Source of the DNA: Dasyornis broadbenti
Taxonomy: Eukaryota > Chordata > Aves > Passeriformes > Dasyornithidae
Direction: 5' to 3'
Assembly (NCBI GenBank): GCA_013397935.1
Contig: VZRN01002231.1
Span: 1,480,457-1,544,456, forward strand
Length of the DNA stretch: 64,000 nucleotides
Both the position numbers and the translations under genes were made by a program. Under the pieces are notes generated by a model. The model made no database searches and had not been told where the DNA came from. It saw nothing but the letters and a program-made list of their open reading frames with translations. This document shows positions 61,201 to 64,000 of the stretch, piece by piece. Numbering within the stretch: the stretch's first letter is position 1; every line of letters starts with the position of its first letter.

Positions 61201-64000
61201 TAAGAGGCATAAAGGAACAATTAACTATTGCATTTTACTATTTAGTATTTTAATGAAAAGACCTTGTTCTTAATTGAAGGTTAGTTAGATTTAAAATCAA
61301 ATGAGACAAAAGTTCTCTGGAACAGTTTACTTACGGGATGCTGCTTTGACTGAATTGTAACAAAATTAAATATATTTATTTGTAGCTATGTAGTTGGTAA
61401 GCTTGTTTTCTGCTTGTTAAGAGTTTTAGGAAGAATCAAGTCTTTCATTCACAGAACTGAGATTCAGCTTCCAAGAGCAAAGTCCATTATGGATTGTACA
61501 AACTGCACAGTGCAGTACACATCCCCATAACCCAAGTGACTTCTGAATGTCACAACGACTGAATGTTAATTCATCTACCTGCAAGTTTCTGTAGGTATGT
61601 CTTTTGTTGTGCTCTTGCTAGTATCAATCACATTTCTAAAAGAAATATAGTAAATATAGGCTGAACTAGTGAAGGCAAATATGAATACACTAACTGCAAA
61701 ATATTTTAATGGAAATGTAAAAACACACACATAAAAGACATCAAGAAAGGAAACACAATTTACTCCAAGAAGGTAATAAAAACCTAGCCTGACCTTGATA
61801 TTTGCAGAGCCTAGGAAATCAGTAAAATGCCGACTCAGGTTCTAAGTGACCTTGTACAAAGTAAACAGCTAGTCCATGTGGTATTTCAAAATTGAAAACT
61901 AGAAGTAGAAAAAAGGAACAGCCTTCAACTCTTAGCACGTTTTGCCCACTATGAAACTAAGTTACTTCCTGCATATTTCCCCTCAGAAAAGCCATATGGA
62001 GTAAGTCAGATATGTTTGCAGATATGATTGCTGCCATTTTCAGAGCCCCACGAACTGCAAGGAACTCCAGGAGCTTCTCTTTTAGCAGACACGCGGTTCA
62101 AGGCCTCCCTCACGCAGTTGCACCAGATCTCATTGATGAGAAACAGCCAGCCCTTCTCCTTCATGTCAGAAAGCAAATAAAGCCTGATTTATACAGGTAA
62201 GGCAGCACACAAAATTAGAACAATCCTATACTGAAAGTGAGGAGCATCAGCTTGAACAAACAAGTCACTAAAACAGTAACCCTGGAAAGGAGCACCAGAC
62301 ATCTCCAAAAGCTGATCCTACCAAACCATAGAGGGGGCTTGCATAAACCTCAATTCCAACTGCATTGATCCTGTAGCTGAATGCAGGACCTTCAAGCAGT
62401 TCAATCAGAGGTCTTCATCTTTGGCAGAACAGACTTTCCATAAAGGAGAAAATTTTCTTGGCCCCTTAACAGCTCTCCAGCAGGAAAAGTCTGCTGATGC
62501 ACAGCTGGAATACCAGAGGCTAAAGCTCCTGAGAGCAGATCTAATACAGTTTAATCACTAAAAATATTTAGTAGGGCAAAGGGTGCAAATACTTTCCTGT
62601 GTCTTGGAAAAAAAAAAAAAATTACATTGCATTGCTCTCAAAATCACAACCACCCCACCACTGGGCTCAGACTGAACTGGAAGTCAGAATATCTTACAAG
62701 TTTAGAGACACTGGAAAGGTAACTTGGTAAGAATCACAAACTGGTCGTTGGGATCTTAAGAAACTCACTGGAAGAGGACCATCAGGTTTCAAGAAGCTTT
62801 TATGCCCTCATCCACTCTGTAGCTCAAGAAGTTTGTCACTTATCTCAGACTAACACTCCAGCACACAGGGAAGAGCTCACTAGCTCTCCTGAAAGGGCTA
62901 CCTGGGAACTATAAACCAGAAAGAGTAGTTTAATTCACAAAGGAATCCAAAGATTGCTGTGTGGGTTTTGAACACAACCACTGTAGCTCAAGAAAGCACA
63001 GCTCACTAGAACTGTTTGCATTTTTAATCCAGTTTCAAAGCACTACTAAGTGAGAAAGTGAACAGCATCTTATCAAGACTCAAGAAGGGGCTAAGAGATA
63101 TGGAGCACTTTTTGTATAAAAGACCAGATCTAATCGTGGCAGAAGGTCATCAGTGCCACACAGCAAAGGACCATGCAGTTTCTTCTCCTCTCTAACCACA
63201 CCGTATATATTCAGGATTCCAGCTGGCAGATCACATCTGGCTGGGGAAGGACATTTCTATGTTCAGTTCTGTCTTGTAACACAAGAAAAATGTCTGCATT
63301 GACAGTGCAACCCAACACATATTCATCTGTCAGCTCAAAGCTCAGTTTCCTCATGCTCCTGTGTGAGTCTTCTCAGCAACGGGAAAGGCAAAAATGCATG
63401 GAACCGTTGAGCCTTCTAGGAAAATGGTATCTATGAAAAATATCTTAGCTCCCATGTTTTTTAATTGTGTATTTGTAAAAGCATTCAATTTAATCTTTAA
63501 CCCACAGAACGATACATACTCCTTGAAATAGTCTGGCAACAATTCACCCACACAGGCACTGGAGAATCTAATTAATGACCTAGAAGGCGATGATACAGTA
63601 GGCAGTGGTAGCTCTAACAAAATAACACTTATATTTTCCAAGAGGAAGCCAGGGATTTCAGACAGATTCAACCAAGTGAGGTTGCTGGGCAGTGCAACAG
63701 CAGACAAGGCTCGGTGCACAAAAGCCAAGCAAAATACAAAGGCAAACAGACTTGCTGCAGAAGGTTTGGGTTAGGCACTCCTTGAGGAAACATCAGCTTC
63801 CCTAGAGGAGCTCAGTGGGGACCTCTGCTCAATCACAGCTTTAATCAACAAAATAAACATCACTGAGCAGACATTTGACTGCAAAGAACAATAACTAATC
63901 CAAACACTTGTTGTGCAATGGCGAAGGCATAGCCTCAGTCAGGAATACATTTTGCAGTATTGAAGCCACCACCTCTGAATAAAAAAAGAGATACAGTTCA
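58252..64000 (-). other. NOTCH2: NOTCH2 intron 5 (part)
   Basis: AT-rich intron sequence. No EGF-coding exon was found on the minus strand, so exon 5 lies outside the window. A local CpG-rich patch at about 60310-60720 is the only segment that stands out; it is described in the findings. Confidence 0.7.

Noticed and set aside
63351..63728. 125-codon open frame on the minus strand in NOTCH2 intron 5
   Set aside because: No cysteine-rich EGF pattern, so it is not a NOTCH2 exon. No signal peptide, domain or resemblance to CR1 proteins was recognised. Kept as a chance frame.
58252..64000. NOTCH2 exon 5 (EGF7) was looked for here
   Set aside because: No minus-strand frame with EGF cysteine spacing. 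The phase of exon 6 shows that an earlier exon exists, but it is beyond the window.

Overview
This is a vertebrate nuclear window, most likely from a bird. It carries multi-exon genes with GT-AG introns and a 3' end fragment of a CR1 LINE, the dominant avian and reptilian retroposon. Gene order matches the human 1p12 block PHGDH - HMGCS2 - REG4 - NOTCH2. No prokaryotic features, RNA genes or CRISPR arrays were seen.

Layout. (1) About 1-1.8 kb is GC-rich upstream DNA with no recognisable gene, followed by a TATA-less GC-box promoter. (2) PHGDH lies on the + strand from the start codon at 2036 to the stop at 5373: 12 exons, 530 codons. (3) HMGCS2 lies on the - strand, 9398 to 6256: 9 coding exons, 507 codons. 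It is tail-to-tail with PHGDH, about 0.5 kb away, and its TATA promoter has a DR1/PPRE-like site. (4) REG4, a secreted C-type-lectin-like protein, lies on the - strand, 11481 to 10567: 5 coding exons, 159 codons. A probable non-coding first exon and TATA box sit near 12.2-12.3 kb, and a second diverged copy of that promoter lies about 1.07 kb further upstream. (5) An intergenic stretch from 13.4 to 15.3 kb contains the CR1 fragment. (6) NOTCH2 lies on the - strand from about 15.3 kb past the right edge of the window. It has a 2.4 kb 3' UTR and 28 coding exons, which correspond to human exons 6-34 with exon 15 missing. Exons 1-5 and the promoter lie beyond the window; the last 5.7 kb is intron.

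All splice junctions below were placed by hand from GT/AG signals, reading-frame phase and remembered family sequence. In every gene the phases close without a frameshift, so all four genes look intact. The left 13 kb is GC-rich with short introns. The right 49 kb is AT-rich with long introns. The change falls between REG4 and NOTCH2.

The genes do not form a joint pathway. PHGDH makes serine, HMGCS2 makes ketone bodies, REG4 is a secreted lectin-like factor and NOTCH2 is a signalling receptor. They are neighbours by conserved synteny. The observations most worth checking are the absent EGF21 exon of NOTCH2, the duplicated REG4 promoter, the HMGCS2 PPRE-like site and the ATF4-type element in PHGDH intron 1.
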